In this document: positions 1 through 12,245 of the stretch, one piece after another
Position numbering within the stretch: the first letter of the stretch is position 1
Layout: each line of letters starts with the position of its first letter
Assembly (NCBI GenBank): GCA_029204225.1
Contig: CM055096.1
Location: 57,611,600-57,675,599 of the forward strand
From: Diphasiastrum complanatum
Taxonomy: Eukaryota; Streptophyta; Lycopodiopsida; Lycopodiales; Lycopodiaceae
Direction of reading: 5' to 3'
DNA: 64,000 nt
Made by a program: the position numbers and the translations under genes
Notes under the pieces: model-generated
What the model was told of the DNA's origin: nothing
The model's database searches: none
The model's input: the letters and a program-made list of their open reading frames with translations, nothing else

Positions 1-1440
1 TGGTACCTCGACTTCACAGTCAGAGCATCAACATAGGAATCTCCAATAAAGGACAAATACGACAAATAGTGACTTCTAACAACTTATGAGGCAGGTAGGT
101 AATAATTAATCTAACTGCGAGTAAATTTTTTGCAAGTCCTACGAGGTTCATTCTCCTGCAAGGTTCATTCTACCCATGGTTCATTGATTATGTAGCACAT
201 GGCGTGCCATGTAATATTAACTGCATTCTATCTCTAACTACAAGAAGATACTGACTAAATACAAGAATCATTCACAGTCATTCAACTTTTTCATGGAAAA
301 CAAATTGTATAGTCTATGTGATAAAGCAAGTACCAAACGGTGTAGTCTATGTGACAATTCAAGTATCGAACCATCACTGTCATGAACAATATCCACTTTT
401 AAGATATTAAATCGCATTTTTGTGGATACATTACAAGTTTGATAGGTTGAAACTTTCAAATCATAAAATAGAAAAGGTAATTTGACACATTTGAGAATCC
501 AAATTTGAGTAAAAACATTAGTTCAGAACATTTTTTGCAGCCTCCAAACATAGCACGCCGACGTGCTAAGTGAAATAGCTAGAGAAAAAATTGCAGCCCT
601 TAAAGATAACAAATTTCAAAATTTTCTTAGTTTGAAATTTCAGTATGGGACTTTTAACAATGTACCAAACCACAAATCTTAATGATAAATATTCAAGTAG
701 TGGCATAAAAAAGGTAGCACACCATGTGCTATCTTTTTGTTGAATCGTGGCAAGAAAGAAACACACAAAACTCGCAAAGAATTTACTAGCAAAATGCCAA
801 GGCTCGTTATTCCTGTCAAAAACCTTTCACTTGCATGGACTTTCTAGCTCCATTCTCCTTCGAAGAGACTCGTGCTCTACAATCCAAGTTTGACACAAGC
901 TTATGTCGATATTGCATGTTCCGGTCTTGATGCGCACAACTCACCATTCTACCATTGATGGCCAATCACAAGTTCTTGGTCACATCTGACATGATAATTT
1001 TGCAAGATTTTGTTTCTACATAGGGTGACAATGGGATCAACATCTTTGTTGGCTTGGTATGGTTATAACGACTCTGAGAGCACTAGCACAGGTGTGTCAC
1101 ACCCTTCTTTTAGCATTGGCTTCTTTTCTCTCTAATGCTAGAACGCTCATTCAAGGTAATTTGTACACAAGGCTACCGCTGATTCCCAAAAATAGGTGAA
1201 GTTCTACATAAATTGTAGCAAGCCCCCTCCTCCGTAGCTACGCCAGTCGCCCTTGCAACCTACTTAGTTTTTGGACATCTTAGTGCTAATTGCTTAGCCC
1301 CCCCTTAGACATCATTTTGATTCATGCAACATTCTACATACATTGTAATTTGCAGTACTCCTCCATAGTTGCACCAATCGCCCTGATAGCCTACTCAATT
1401 TTAGGGTAAATCAAACATCTTGCTACATCTTGTTGTGCTA
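1..1440. other. Gene-free stretch
   Basis: AT-rich sequence with only short, unrelated open frames on both strands. I see no recognisable domain, LTR end or RNA gene. It may hold introns or distal exons of the truncated MFS gene at 7.5-8.2 kb (minus strand), but none could be recognised. Confidence 0.4.
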
Positions 1441-1461
1441 CCACCCAACTTTCAAGTGACC

Positions 1462-1897
1462 TGTTAGGGACCCAACTCCCTTGGGTCCCAAGACTGGACA
1501 ATGACTGGGCCTGTTGCTTGACTGGTGACTCGTGAACCTGCATGGTTGCCACGTGTTGTGATCTAGGACGTGCGCATGGCTTGGAGTCTCCCACCTTGGA
1601 GGTATACAAGGGGAGGAGGACTCATTTGCCATCCCTTCTATCTACCTAGGAGGAGGTGAATGGAGAGCGATCTACACAACCAGGATGAGTGCGTGCTTGA
1701 GGCGGGAGATGGCTGAGAGCCTAGGCAGTGATATGGAACACTATCTAGGATGGAGGTCGGATCTTGCTTGTTATGGGCACAAGCCAGGGCACAGAGGGTG
1801 GACCCGGACTAGGTCCTATGGCAGGGTGGAACGTGGATCGTTCAGTCTCTTGTGGTTAACCAGCACCTGGAGATATGTGGTAAGAGAGAGTCTAACA
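1462..1897 (+). repeat. Candidate 5' LTR of the chromovirus remnant
   Basis: Begins TGTTAGGG and ends in ACA two bases before a primer-binding site. Length 436 bp. Boundaries rest on the TG...CA rule and on the primer-binding site, not on a matching second LTR. Confidence 0.45.
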
Positions 1898-1899
1898 TA

Positions 1900-1911
1900 T
1901 GGTATCAAAGC
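1900..1911 (+). other. Primer-binding site (tRNA-iMet type)
   Basis: TGGTATCAAAGC differs by one base from the usual plant initiator-Met primer-binding site TGGTATCAGAGC and sits immediately 3' of the LTR end. Confidence 0.6.
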
Positions 1912-2611
1912 CACTGTATGCCGAAAGCAGGTGTGTAGATCCGAAAGGGCTTCTTGTAAGTTTTTTGATCTTTCGATGATATTCTTAAACTAGGTGGAAA
2001 ATGTGTTTTTTATTCACATTTCAATTCCTTCTAACTGCTGTTTTTTGAGTTTTTTAAAGTAAAAAAAAAAAAACAGGTTCTGACCAATCTGCAGGCTGCC
2101 ACGTGGCACTGTCCTGGAGCGGACAGGTGCAGCAAGCGGCGGACAGGATTTCCGCAGGGGTCTGGAGTGGCGGATTACAGTTCCGCAGGGCCCGTTCACC
2201 AATAAACCCAATTCCGCTGGACAGCGGGGGTTACTACCTGTCCACAACTGTGGGAGAGAAGGGTCAGACCAGCGACGAGGGGGAAGGAGGTATCCTGGCC
2301 ACCAGCTGGCATGTATTCTGGCAGGTGCACCAGGACTCCTATGTGGAGGCTTATGTGGCAAGGTACAGCCACTTGGCATGTCGTGATCAAGCATGGAGAG
2401 GGAAGCATGCCTCTCCTATGCTATGTATCATGAGAAGAGAAGGTGGAGGTGGGTGGTGCATCCCTCTCTTTGCTGTCTTTTAATCCTTATGGCAGCCATG
2501 GATTTAGAAGTTAAGGAGCCAGCAAGTTTTGAGTTGTATCTACCTTCCTTGAGTTGTTTTTTATCTCTTCCAACTCTTTCTTTCTTAGTTCACATCTCTT
2601 GCTCTTGAGAA

Positions 2612-3300
2612 ATGGATCCTAATCCTACCATGCAGCCTATGTCTCCTACTCATGAGGTTACAGCATCTACCTCTACCTTGGATCCCAAATCCTTGTTGCT
2701 TGCAATTAGCAATCTACAGCAACAGATTGTTGATTTGCAATCCAAACACTCTCGGGATCAGCAAGACTTGAAGGAATTGACACAGTTAAGGCAGCTACTG
2801 CATCAACCTTTGTTCACCCCTGAGATTTTCACTGGGGAGAAGAAGGATAAAACGCTTGAAGCGGTCTTGCGGTGGATCGATCGGTGGAATTCGCATTTTT
2901 CCATGCACGATTCATCTCACAACAACAAGATTAATCTAGCTGTCATGTACCTGCGAGGTAAAGCTTTTACGTGGTGGCAAGATTTAAGGGGTAAGCCTAA
3001 AGTTACGAAAATTGGGAAGACTTCTGTAAGGCCTTTAAGGCGGCCTTCCTTCCCATTTCACATGACTTTGAATTTTATCGTCAGTATGCAACAATACATA
3101 TGGGGAACCGGCCCCTAGATCAATATTTACAAGAGTTTCAAGACGTTTATTCTCGTTTTGCAACTAGAATAGACCCTCTTTTAGTAAAGTTGCATTTTAT
3201 TCTTGGGTTGCCAAGAGACTACTAGCTAGAGGTTAGGAGGAAACAGCCTCTTACCCTCGAGGATGCGGTTCGCTTCGCCAAGTTTTACGATGATACTCGT
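2612..3300 (+). pseudogene. Ty3/gypsy gag remnant
   Basis: Starts MDPNPTMQP, has a coiled-coil-like stretch (residues about 30-60), then the Retrotrans_gag core: FTGEKKDKTLEAVLRWIDRW and LAVMYLRGKAFTWWQDL. The first frame ends at 3118; the conserved gag tail (DQYLQEFQDVYSRFATRIDP, then LGLPRDY) continues in another frame to about 3300, with one further in-frame stop. Gag would form the virus-like particle of the element. The broken frame marks it as a relic. Confidence 0.75.
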
Positions 3301-3897
3301 ATAGTGGCCAAGCCTGAGTATGGTGTCTTGCCCGATGTCCGGGACATGTTTGAGATGTTAAAGGTTGCTAAAGAGAATGTCCGACAGGCACAAGTGCGAT
3401 CTCCACATTATGCGGATAAAACCCGTAGAGTAGTAGCCTTTAAAGAAGGAGATGAAGTTTATTTGCCAATTCCAGAGAAATCTGAAACTCTGCGGACAGG
3501 TAAGTGTCCGAAGTTATCTCCTAGATATTGTGGACCATTTGCGGTATGTGGACCATTTGCGGTACTAAAGAGCATTGGAAACTTGGCTTATAAATTGGCT
3601 TTGCCAGAAGGGTCCAAGGTGCACCCTATCTTCCATGTCAGTAGACTGAAGAGAGTCCTCAGGGACGGAGATCAAGTGATTTTCCACTAGGTACCCTTCG
3701 AGGAATTGAGGTCTTTGACACATGAGCCAGAAGAAATTCTGGATACACTGGAACGTAGGTCGAGGCATACGATTTACAGGGAGTATCCTATGAAGTGGAA
3801 GGATCAGACAGCCAAGGAGGCTACCTGGGAGAGAGCCGATGTTCTTCGTAAGATATCCTACCTTCCTTACCGAAGAAGTAACTTTCGAGGCTTTTAA
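3301..3897 (+). pseudogene. Integrase C-terminus and chromodomain of chromovirus
   Basis: Joined directly to gag without the catalytic pol domains. The first part (3304-3690) carries the integrase C-terminal signature: KENVRQAQVRSPHYADKTRR, then FKEGDEVYLPIP, LSPRYCGPF and VHPIFHVSRLKR. After a TAG stop at about 3688, the chromodomain follows in the same strand (PEEILDT, then REYPMKWKDQTAKEATWE). In intact chromoviruses the chromodomain directs integration to particular chromatin. An 18-bp tandem duplication at about 3536-3575 repeats the GPFAV coding stretch. Confidence 0.8.
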
Positions 3898-3908
3898 GGG
3901 GGGAAGAG

Positions 3909-4260
3909 TGTTAGGGCATCAGTAGTACTGTAAGGAGTAGCCTTCCATGCTAGGTGGGACCTGGCCAATTGTCATAACTGGTTAGGAGGGTTCCAGGGGA
4001 TGTGGCTAGTGGACCCGTAGTGCTACCAGTTATACTGGTAGCCGAGGGGTCAGGAACACAGTTAAGGCCACGTAGTACCCCGAGTCTAGTAATGGGCCCA
4101 GTGGGGTCCGAGCGGTTAGTGGGTACAAGTGACTACCTAGCCACGTGGCCAAGCCCGGGTTAGCAAGTGCTAAGTGGCAAGCGCATGGAGTGGCCAACTA
4201 GGCAGGTACCCAGGCCTTTTGGACTAAGAGTGTGTGGGAGGAGGGTTGAGCTACTTAGTT
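3909..4260 (+). repeat. Possible 3' LTR start
   Basis: TGTTAGGGC follows the purine-rich AAGGGGGGAAGAG that ends the coding remnant, which is where a 3' LTR should begin. It does not clearly align with 1462-1897 beyond scattered words such as GCCACGTG and GCGCATGG. The right end is not determined. Confidence 0.35.
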
Positions 4261-4789
4261 TAGGTTTTCCCTTTGCTTCCTAACTTTCTCTCTCTAGTGT
4301 GTTCTTGGAGAAGGCTGTTGGCTTTACCCCCGTGTGGTTGCCTGCCCGAGGCCAAAGTGCCAAGGCTCTCCTTCTTCTGCAAAAAGATTACATTAATCAT
4401 TACCTAGCTGCCTCACAAGTCACAAGTCCGACTCTCTCATAGGTACTAAAAATTAATAATTATTTGGTTATCTCACACATTGAAATTTGAAGATGTCAAG
4501 TTCAACCTCAGCATTGAGATGGTGGGAAGAAGTAAAGCGATAGTTACTGGCAAGGGCGAGAAAATGGAAGTGTAAATAATGTAATAACAAAAAGAGTGGA
4601 GGTACCGGTAAAGTTTGTGCCCATCTTCTTGGAAAAAAGGGAAAAGGTTTCAATGCTTGTCCTCTTATCCAAACTCGAAGAAGTTGCCCTTGCTACTTTT
4701 GCAGCATATTTGGACGTCCCACCTATGCCATGACCTCTTGCTCTTGTAGCTTACATTCAAGACATGATCTACGTGCCACAAATGTCAAA

Positions 4790-5300
4790 AGAGACATTCG
4801 TAACATCCTTGTGGGTATTAAGAAACACAACATAGCATCTTATAGCACGTCCATCAAATAAATAGGCCATTTCACAAATTACGGCCAGAAACAACACAGA
4901 AAAGCGAACATCACGTTCAAAACTTGACATACAAGTAGTAAGGGCGAAAACTGACACTACTGGCAATCTTCTAGGTATTAAGAAACATAGCCTAACATCT
5001 TATGGCACGTCAATCAGAACCCTTCAACTCACTTCACAATTGGGGCAAAAAATGACACAAAAAGTGAGCTTGATGTATGGACCGTAAGCACGAAAACTGA
5101 CACTCCTGGCATTCTTGTAGGCATTAGGAAATACAATCTAGCATCTTCGGGCCCTCAATCTTATACCTACAACTTATTTCACAAAGAGAGTTAAGAAAAA
5201 CACCGAAAGAGAGCAATGCATTGATAACTTCAAGTACATAATGGCCAGAACATACATTCTAGGCATTCTTGCAAGCATGAGGAAACACAGTCGAGTATGT
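4790..5300. repeat. Degenerate tandem repeat, about 150-bp unit, four copies
   Basis: The phrase ATTAAGAAACA or a variant recurs at about 4817, 4977, 5123 and 5276. Each copy is followed by an AGCATCTT-type word and preceded by GGCATTCTTG-type sequence. The period is about 146-160 bp and the copies are diverged. No coding capacity is evident. Confidence 0.6.
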
Positions 5301-7090
5301 TTCAAAAATCATATGTGGGCCTACCAAAAACCTGGATTTGATGATTTCGAGCTCCACGCTAGTTTCCCGTGCTTGACACTGTGCCTTCCCAATCATCGAA
5401 CAGATGCTCGTAGAGTGCTCATACGCCTCGATCCAACATGCATGAAAAAATTTCTAACAATTTTCCTCCACCGGTGCGCACGACCAAATGGCCAAATCAT
5501 GACATAAGGTAATAGGTGGGACTCAAAAATTGAAGTTTTGATTCTCGAGTCAAGATTCAAGATTGATCGTTGATTAATTATGATCTACATTCCCTAACAT
5601 TGAAGAAGCAATTGTTTTTGCCATAATAAAAGGCAAGAATTATGATATTAAACCTGAAACCGGTTCATCTCTTCTTTCATTGGGGTGGAGGCCTGGAACC
5701 ATTCCATTTGAGCCTTCAAGGCCCAGATTGGTCTAATCTTGACACTTGTATAAGCTAATACACCTACGATTCTTTGTTACTCTTGAGTCCTTGACTTGAA
5801 CTTGGTAGTTTTGTCTGAAAAAAAATTTAGTTTTTCAAACTTAAAAATTAATGGCATTGCGTTCCAACTTCTCACATTCCCAACTTCCCAAAAATGCTCA
5901 TGTTCCCAAGGGTCACGTTCCCATTATATTTTTGTTACTTGGTAACTATTGATACTTCAAGTTGCAAAATTTGTCTAGTCATTGACACTAAAAAGTTCAG
6001 TACTTTGTATAGTGGGATGGCACGCCTATGATGAGGCTATTTGGGAGCCTATAGATGTATTTGCTCATACATCCTTGCTTTAGGACCATCCTCACACACT
6101 TGCTACTAATATTGATCAGGTTGCATAGGGTCCATTTGTTATACTAGGACCTACCACCATTAAGGATACACCAGACACACCTTGTGTCGAGCTTTGTTGC
6201 TTTTCTTAATACTAGCATTTCCAACTATTACTTCCAATAAGTTTTATTCTAATGTAGCTCGGATTGGGGGTGAAATTTTCAAGTCGGGAAGTATTACATT
6301 TAGGGCCTTATATAGTAATTTTGACTCTTGAGGTTTACTTGATATTTTGGGCCTACAAACCATTTTATGCCCTTCTACAAGGGGCACAAATAGGACTTGA
6401 CCTAATTTGCTCAACAAGAACCTGCTAAGTGGTATAAATAGAAGTACTTTCATGCATTCGGTAGCGTTAAATTTGGCTACGCTTAAGCTCTTTGTAGAAG
6501 AGTCATTGTTCTTTTGGGTAGTAGGGAATAAAATATTGAATATATTCAGAGTTCTTTCAGTTATGGTTTCCCCAAATTGTGAATCTTTCTCGAAAGAGAT
6601 CCAATCCTGATCTGATAAGGTTGGGCCCATTTCAAACATCAAAAAATCAAGATGCTGATGGCCCCGACTAATTGCGAGTAGGGTATTTCCACCCTAGTTG
6701 ACTCTATCAAGAATGGTGGATTAAAATTATAGTTGAGTTTAAATCATGTGAATAATGTTAAATGCATCATGGTTACGTTTGGGTTTAGATCATGGTTATA
6801 TTTGAAATTGAACTATGGCCATATTTGAGTTTATGTGAAATGCAAGACAAATCATTGTTTTCTATTTTAACATTTTTTTGTAGACAATTAGCATTCTTAA
6901 ATTGATAAATTCTTTCTAATTCTATCCCAAACATCCCCATTCTGAACCGCCTGACTTCCAATTTTGAAAAAGCCTGTCTGAGGCAGGTTGGCTAGTCTTC
7001 ATGGATACTTTACAGTGGGTCTCTATCTTTGCCACTTTGAAAGTTTGAAAGTTGAAAAGTATCCAAATGGTTGTTGTTGTGGTTTGGGGA

Positions 7091-7129
<39 letters not shown>

Positions 7130-7523
7130 TCTGATCGAAAGAGCTCTCTGATGTACCATAACAATGGATCACTGTCGCCTCCACGATCGATTCCTGCCAA
7201 GAAAGCTAAGCGAAGATCCATGGCTAATCCTTTTGACAAAGAAGAATCAAGGTAAAAAGCCAGAGATAATAAAGAGATTTAGCATAAACCCGAAATCTAG
7301 GAGATTGCACTTCTAATTGTTTTCAAAGGCAGGTTCCCTTTTTTTTTTCAAATTTACCAAAATTGCACTGTATCCCTTAGCGTAACAGACTACCAAAATA
7401 GAGAAAACATATTCTTGGCACTCGTGAGAAGAAAGACTCCTAGCTTAGATGATAAACGGACCTTTTGATAAAATCTAACATGCAATTGTGCATAATACTT
7501 AAACAACCAACATTTCAACTTAC
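5301..7523. other. Non-coding stretch left of the MFS exons
   Basis: It contains a 132-codon minus-strand open frame (6642-6244) that I do not recognise and a (GA)n microsatellite at about 7097-7128. It may belong to intron 2 of the MFS gene. No third MFS exon was found by eye. Confidence 0.4.
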
Positions 7524-7831
7524 TGAATGGGAATTTGGCCTCTGGAAATGCGGGGATCGATTGCAAATAAATACACCAAGATGCCAACGATCACGCTAAC
7601 AATGGCAACCAAAAGAAAAGAAATCCTCCATCCAGAAATTCCAAATATTGAAGTTCCAGCAAGAAGGACAGCACAAAGGCCTCCAACAACCGACCCAAGA
7701 TTGCCAGTAAGTTGTAGCCAGCCAAATGCCAATCCTCGATTTGTTTCATCCGTGCCATCTGCTACAAGGGACTGAATGGCAGGTATTACCACCGCAAGGC
7801 CAATGCCATTCAATGCCCTCGAAATTGCGAC
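7524..7831 (-). CDS. MFS transporter exon 2
   Basis: 308 nt. The acceptor AG is at 7833-7832, and the donor GTAAGT starts at 7523. It encodes the conserved NGIGLAVVIPAIQSLVAD and GWRISFLLVAIVSVIVGILV segments. Confidence 0.85.
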
Positions 7832-8232
7832 CTGCCGCACAAAAGATAAGAAAATTGCTTATCAGCTCACAGCAACTCGACATCCAAAAAAGAATTTGCA
7901 TTTTAGTTCCCTCTGAAATAAATAGGAACCTGTAAAAAAGTTGATGATATGCCGACGCAGAGAGTAGCAATTGCCCAGAGAAAAGCTCCAAGGGCTATGA
8001 CACTTGCTCGATCATGATGGACAGCCAAATAAGCAGCCAGGGGAAAACAGAGCGTCTGTGTCAATGAACGCAGAAGGGTTAAAGACCCCAGACTTGCAGG
8101 TGACGCATGAAGCTGCAACCCTAATTCTCTGTAAACCCCAGGGAGAAGGGATTCGTCGGCTTTCTCCATAATAGCTGCTAAGTTCACAAGTACCAGAGTC
8201 CGAGTCTCTTTGTTTCTCCATAAGAAAGCCAT
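7524..8232 (-). CDS. MFS transporter (spinster-like plant family), exons 1 and 2, 3' part missing
   Basis: Exon 1 (8232-7930, 101 codons) starts MAFLWRNKETRTLVLVNLAA; an in-frame TGA lies a few codons upstream, so this ATG is the first usable start. The text continues EKADESLLPGVYRELG and GSLTLLRSLTQTLCFPLAAY, typical of the N-terminal helices of plant MFS proteins related to Arabidopsis At4g36790/At2g18590. Exon 1 ends CAG|GT, phase 0. Exon 2 (7831-7524) follows a GCGGCAG acceptor: VAISRALNGIGLAVVIPAIQ, then NRGLAFGWLQLTGNLGSVVG and helix-rich sequence, ending at a GTAAGT donor in phase 2. About 203 residues are covered, roughly the first five or six membrane helices; the family is usually near 480. 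It is probably an integral membrane carrier; the substrate is unknown. The remaining exons were not seen in the window. Confidence 0.85.
7930..8232 (-). CDS. MFS transporter exon 1
   Basis: 303 nt, start codon at 8232-8230. The donor GT is at 7929-7928 after codon CAG (ISSTFLQ). Removing the 98-bp intron joins it to VAISRALNG in frame, as in the plant family. Confidence 0.85.
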
Positions 8233-8262
8233 GTTTGAGATTCGTGATCAAAGTATCCAGCA

Positions 8263-8418
8263 TCATCTCAAGGTAAACTTGAATGCACGGAATGATGAAG
8301 GAGCGCAACAATCTGATCCCAAGCGCTTGCAAAGCATCACGAGGAGGTTGAAATGCTCCAAATGTTCTGAAGAGACAGCCATCGCCATCGTCATCGCCAT
8401 CGCCATCGCCATCGCCAT
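8263..8418 (-). promoter_or_regulatory. Possible upstream ORF with hexanucleotide repeat in the MFS leader
   Basis: A run of GATGGC units (about 8383-8420 on the plus strand as GCCATC) gives repeated in-frame ATGs on the minus strand, reading Met-Ala repeats. That frame continues through VSSEHLEHFNLL and ends at TGA 8265-8263, 31 bp before the MFS start codon. If transcribed with the gene it would be a 51-codon upstream ORF. Transcription of this leader is inferred. Confidence 0.35.
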
Positions 8419-8529
8419 CGCTCTGTTTCTGCTGCTCGAAGGCTGCCGACGCCTGCTGGCTTCACCATCGCATTACATCAACGCTGCTTCTGTGCTGCTG
8501 CTGCCGCCAAGAATTTAAGAAGTCTGAAG

Positions 8530-10079
8530 AATGGTCCACGCATCAACACGTGTAGCAGTTTACATTTAGAGGTCTGCTACGAGGCCTTTCTTGGAGGGTA
8601 GGACCTTCTAGGGCAACAGTCCCAGGCCCAAGGCCCTCCTCCCCCTCCCCCTCCCCCTTCCCCCTAAATGTTGTGTGCTCGGGTTTTCTTTGTGTTTTGG
8701 AGTCACTTCCACTATCACAATTTTTAACCACAATTTGTATTTGGAAAAACCAACTGTCTTACTAAGACATTCTATTGCAATTCACCATGATAGTTGGATT
8801 ACTAGCTGACTCTGCCAAAATTAGCACCCTTGACAGCTAGCTTACTATCTATTCAGCCAAAATGCCACCCTTGACAACTACCCTCGCACCCCAGCATTAC
8901 GCAAGGAAGGCCTCTATCCCTCGGGCCTTCTGTGCTAGTCAGAGTCTGCCCTTGGGCAAGGCCCTCCCAGCACGAAAGGCCCTCGTGCAGGGTGTCCCCC
9001 CCCACGAAAGTGACCTTCCACAGCATAAAAACTAAATTTATTTTTTTTGTCGAAATTTTTTTTGCACACACCTTCCGCGAGAAAGGTCATATTAAAAAAA
9101 AAAAAAATTGTTACATGCATTGTCCGCATCTTGAAAGCTGCATGTAAAAAATTTTGGAAAAAAAGAAGAAGGTGCACAGATTGTGAGGCGCCTCCTTTTT
9201 CGTCATGGAAAAACAAAAAATGATTTTACGGAACCTGTGGGTCAGCCCAACTCGAGCATAATACATCAACATGCGACATAGCATGAAAATATTACATTTA
9301 TAAGTTATATGACACATAATGGAACAATAATGTGTTGTACCACAAAAGCCTTGCCATGTCATATTGTCGTATTTTTCTTTTTTGTTAATCCAATAATTTT
9401 AGTCTTACGAGAAGGCATTTATAATATAATACCACAATAATAAGTTGAACTTTTTGTGGAGTAAATTAATGTATATGATAAAGTTTAAAAATGTGTACAA
9501 AATCATGTTGTGTAGTGGATCTCTGTTTTGATTTTGAAAAAGAACCACAATCTTCATAACTTTGTATTTCACAATAACAAATTTAACATCAGTTTGTTTT
9601 AACGTTTGAATAGACATTTAAAACTTTAATAGATAACAATAAAGTTCAATAAAAGCACTAGAAAGTTAACTTTTTAATGATACAACTTTTCACTTTTGCT
9701 CTTTTAGAGAATGAGTTTGAGTCTGAAATTCCTAGATGTCAGGTTGATATTTCTCAAATATCAAATATTTTCCATATGTAGTTGTATTATCCCAATTTCC
9801 ATACTTCGCCCAGATTTGAGCCACAAATAAACCACGTGTGGTAGTGGAATGCATGTCCTATATTGAATTGCTTGATCTCGGAATGAAACGCATTTGACTA
9901 GTTGCTTTTCTTGTTTCTTGACTATTTTCATTCATTCGATAAGATACTTTAGCTTGTACCAAACTTAGCTTGTCAATTTCATCACACCTTTTGAAATCCA
10001 ATGATTGTGGTATTTCGAAATTTTTTGTCAGATGCCACATAATTGTCTTTACTCAAATCTACAAAACAATTTCTAAATA
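8530..10079. other. Gene-free stretch
   Basis: Contains C- and A-rich tracts (8636-8665, 9095-9110) and only short open frames. No domain, LTR boundary or RNA gene was recognised. It would include the distal promoter of the MFS gene. Confidence 0.4.
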
Positions 10080-10640
10080 ATCACATTTTAGTATTCAAAA
10101 TCAATATTTACGATAAATATTAAAGAAATTTGCAATAATTAATTACAAATATTATTTGCAACCACTATTTGAATTCATGATCGATACTTCAAGTATTTAT
10201 GATTAGTATTCAAGACCATTCACAAACTGTATTCAAGAGTTTTGGCAATAATCACAACCAGTATTCGAATATTTTAGTATTCACGATCAATAACCAAATT
10301 ATTCACACGATCAATATTCAAGTGTATTCACAGTTGGTATTCACAATAATCACATTCATTATTTAGAATATTCAATCGTATTCAAAGTATATTCGATCAG
10401 TATTCACGATATTAATAATCAATATTCAAGAGTATTCACAATAAGTTTTCACAATATTCACGAACAGTATTCACAATAATCACGATCAATATTCACAATA
10501 ATCATGATCGGTATTTACAATAATCACGATCAGCATCTCAAAATATTCACTCTCAATATTCACGATCAGTATTCACAATACTCACAATCAGTATGCACAC
10601 GATCAATATCTCAAAATATTCACTCTCAATATTCACAATT
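10080..10640. repeat. AT-rich minisatellite-like array
   Basis: Dozens of degenerate copies of words such as TATTCACGATCA, AGTATTCACAATAATCAC and CAATATTCA follow one another with a spacing of roughly 15-25 bp. The array is best ordered at 10420-10640. No ORF is present. Confidence 0.7.
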
Positions 10641-11500
10641 TTAGATGGTTGCTAGCCATCAATTAGGTAGTTCATAGAATGGATCTTTGAAAAAGTCGAC
10701 TAATTATTCATCCAATATGAAAGACATTTTGCATACCTGCAAAAGAGAACACAATCACAAAATTATAATTAGATAAAGATCGGGTATTACTAGTGACAAG
10801 TTATTAAATCATTATATCTTTCACAAAAAGTCTAATAAGTACAATTGTCTACATCAAACAAACAATCATCAACATTCATGTATGGATGTTGTTTAGCTGA
10901 TGAAGGGAAAATCCATCTCTAGATTCCATACAGTGGACAGGCATAGTCGTCTTTGCATTTTAGGATCTAAGGAATAGAATAAAATTTTTGAAGGTATTTG
11001 TGCTTCGAATTATCACACATAATCTCACCATTCACAAACAAGTATTGTGCATATATATATATGCATTACACATGGGTGATGCGATTTGCTACAAAGCATG
11101 CATTTTTGTATGTTAAAGGATGGAATGACTAGCATAAAGAGTTCTTTCTCCTATTTTCATGGGTGATATTCATTTTCCAACAAAGCATGCAAGTTTAAAT
11201 GTGCGTGCTTTACGACTTTCTACACGTAATGGCCGATCATGCAATCCAAAGTTCAAAGTGAAAGCAATTTATGTTATTGAGGCCTCAGCAAGCAAGAGAC
11301 ATATCCATGAAAGAAAGAAAAAAAGAAAGAAAGATAAGCATGTGAACTCCCATGCAGATGATGAAAGAAAAGAACGACGTCTTATTTTGCAAGGGATTAA
11401 TTCTCCTTGCCACAACCTGTAATAAGAAACGACGTCAATTTTCAAAGAGAGAAAAGCTCCAAAAAATAGTGCTACTATATTGCCAAAATTTTATCAACTT

Positions 11501-11613
<113 letters not shown>

Positions 11614-12245
11614 GATATCGCTATTTTTCATGGCAAACTTTAGAAAAAACCTTAAAAAATCCTAAACTATAAAAAAATGAGCTCCTCTCTTTCTCACTCT
11701 CTCTCTCACCTTCTTGGCACCTCTCTTTTATACCTTATCTCTTTTTAGAAATTTCTCTTTCTATGACTTTCTAAAGCCACATGTTCTTTATCTACAAATC
11801 TCTAAATGCACATGATTTTCAATCCATTTTCATTGCGCTTCAAATATGTTTTAGCAAACGTAGACCAATGAGAATAAACAAAAGCCTTTTTGTCTATCAT
11901 TGCTCGCTGGCTCGATTGCTCTCTCTTTGCAAACAGGTGAGGGAATGCAAGGAGGGTGCTAATGAGGAAGCTAACCAACCAATCATGATGGATTCAAATT
12001 TAGTGGCTTGAGTTTTCAACTGTAAAGCTGAATCACTAATTAGTCCTACCTTGAGCTCTAGGCAGTTGGATCTTGATCAAAGCTCTGTTTTCAGTAGTTT
12101 TCAGAGAAGAACTAGTTTTGGCAAATCATACAAAATAGCATCAATTTGCAATAATCTTGTATAGAGTCTCGAAGGTCAAAGATATTGTTGAAATGATATT
12201 GGCCTTTTTTTTTTTTTTTTTTTTACTTTATTTCCATTTAGTATT

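Larger units (their letters stand above)
1462..4260 (+). mobile_element. Ty3/gypsy chromovirus remnant, internally deleted
   Basis: The order is a 5' LTR candidate (1462-1897), a tRNA-iMet primer-binding site (1900), a gag region (2612-3300), an integrase C-terminus plus chromodomain (3301-3897), a purine-rich tract (about 3896-3908), then sequence starting TGTTAGGG at 3909. Protease, reverse transcriptase, RNase H and the integrase core are absent, so gag runs directly into the integrase tail. It must be non-autonomous. The two presumed LTRs share the TGTTAGGG start and little else by eye, so the right-hand one may be diverged or from a different family. The right end is uncertain. Confidence 0.7.

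Noticed and set aside
6244-6642. 132-codon minus-strand open frame
   Set aside because: No recognisable domain, start context or neighbours; listed only as part of a gene-free stretch.
10080-10640. CRISPR-like array
   Set aside because: Units are degenerate without constant repeats and unique spacers, and the genome is eukaryotic.
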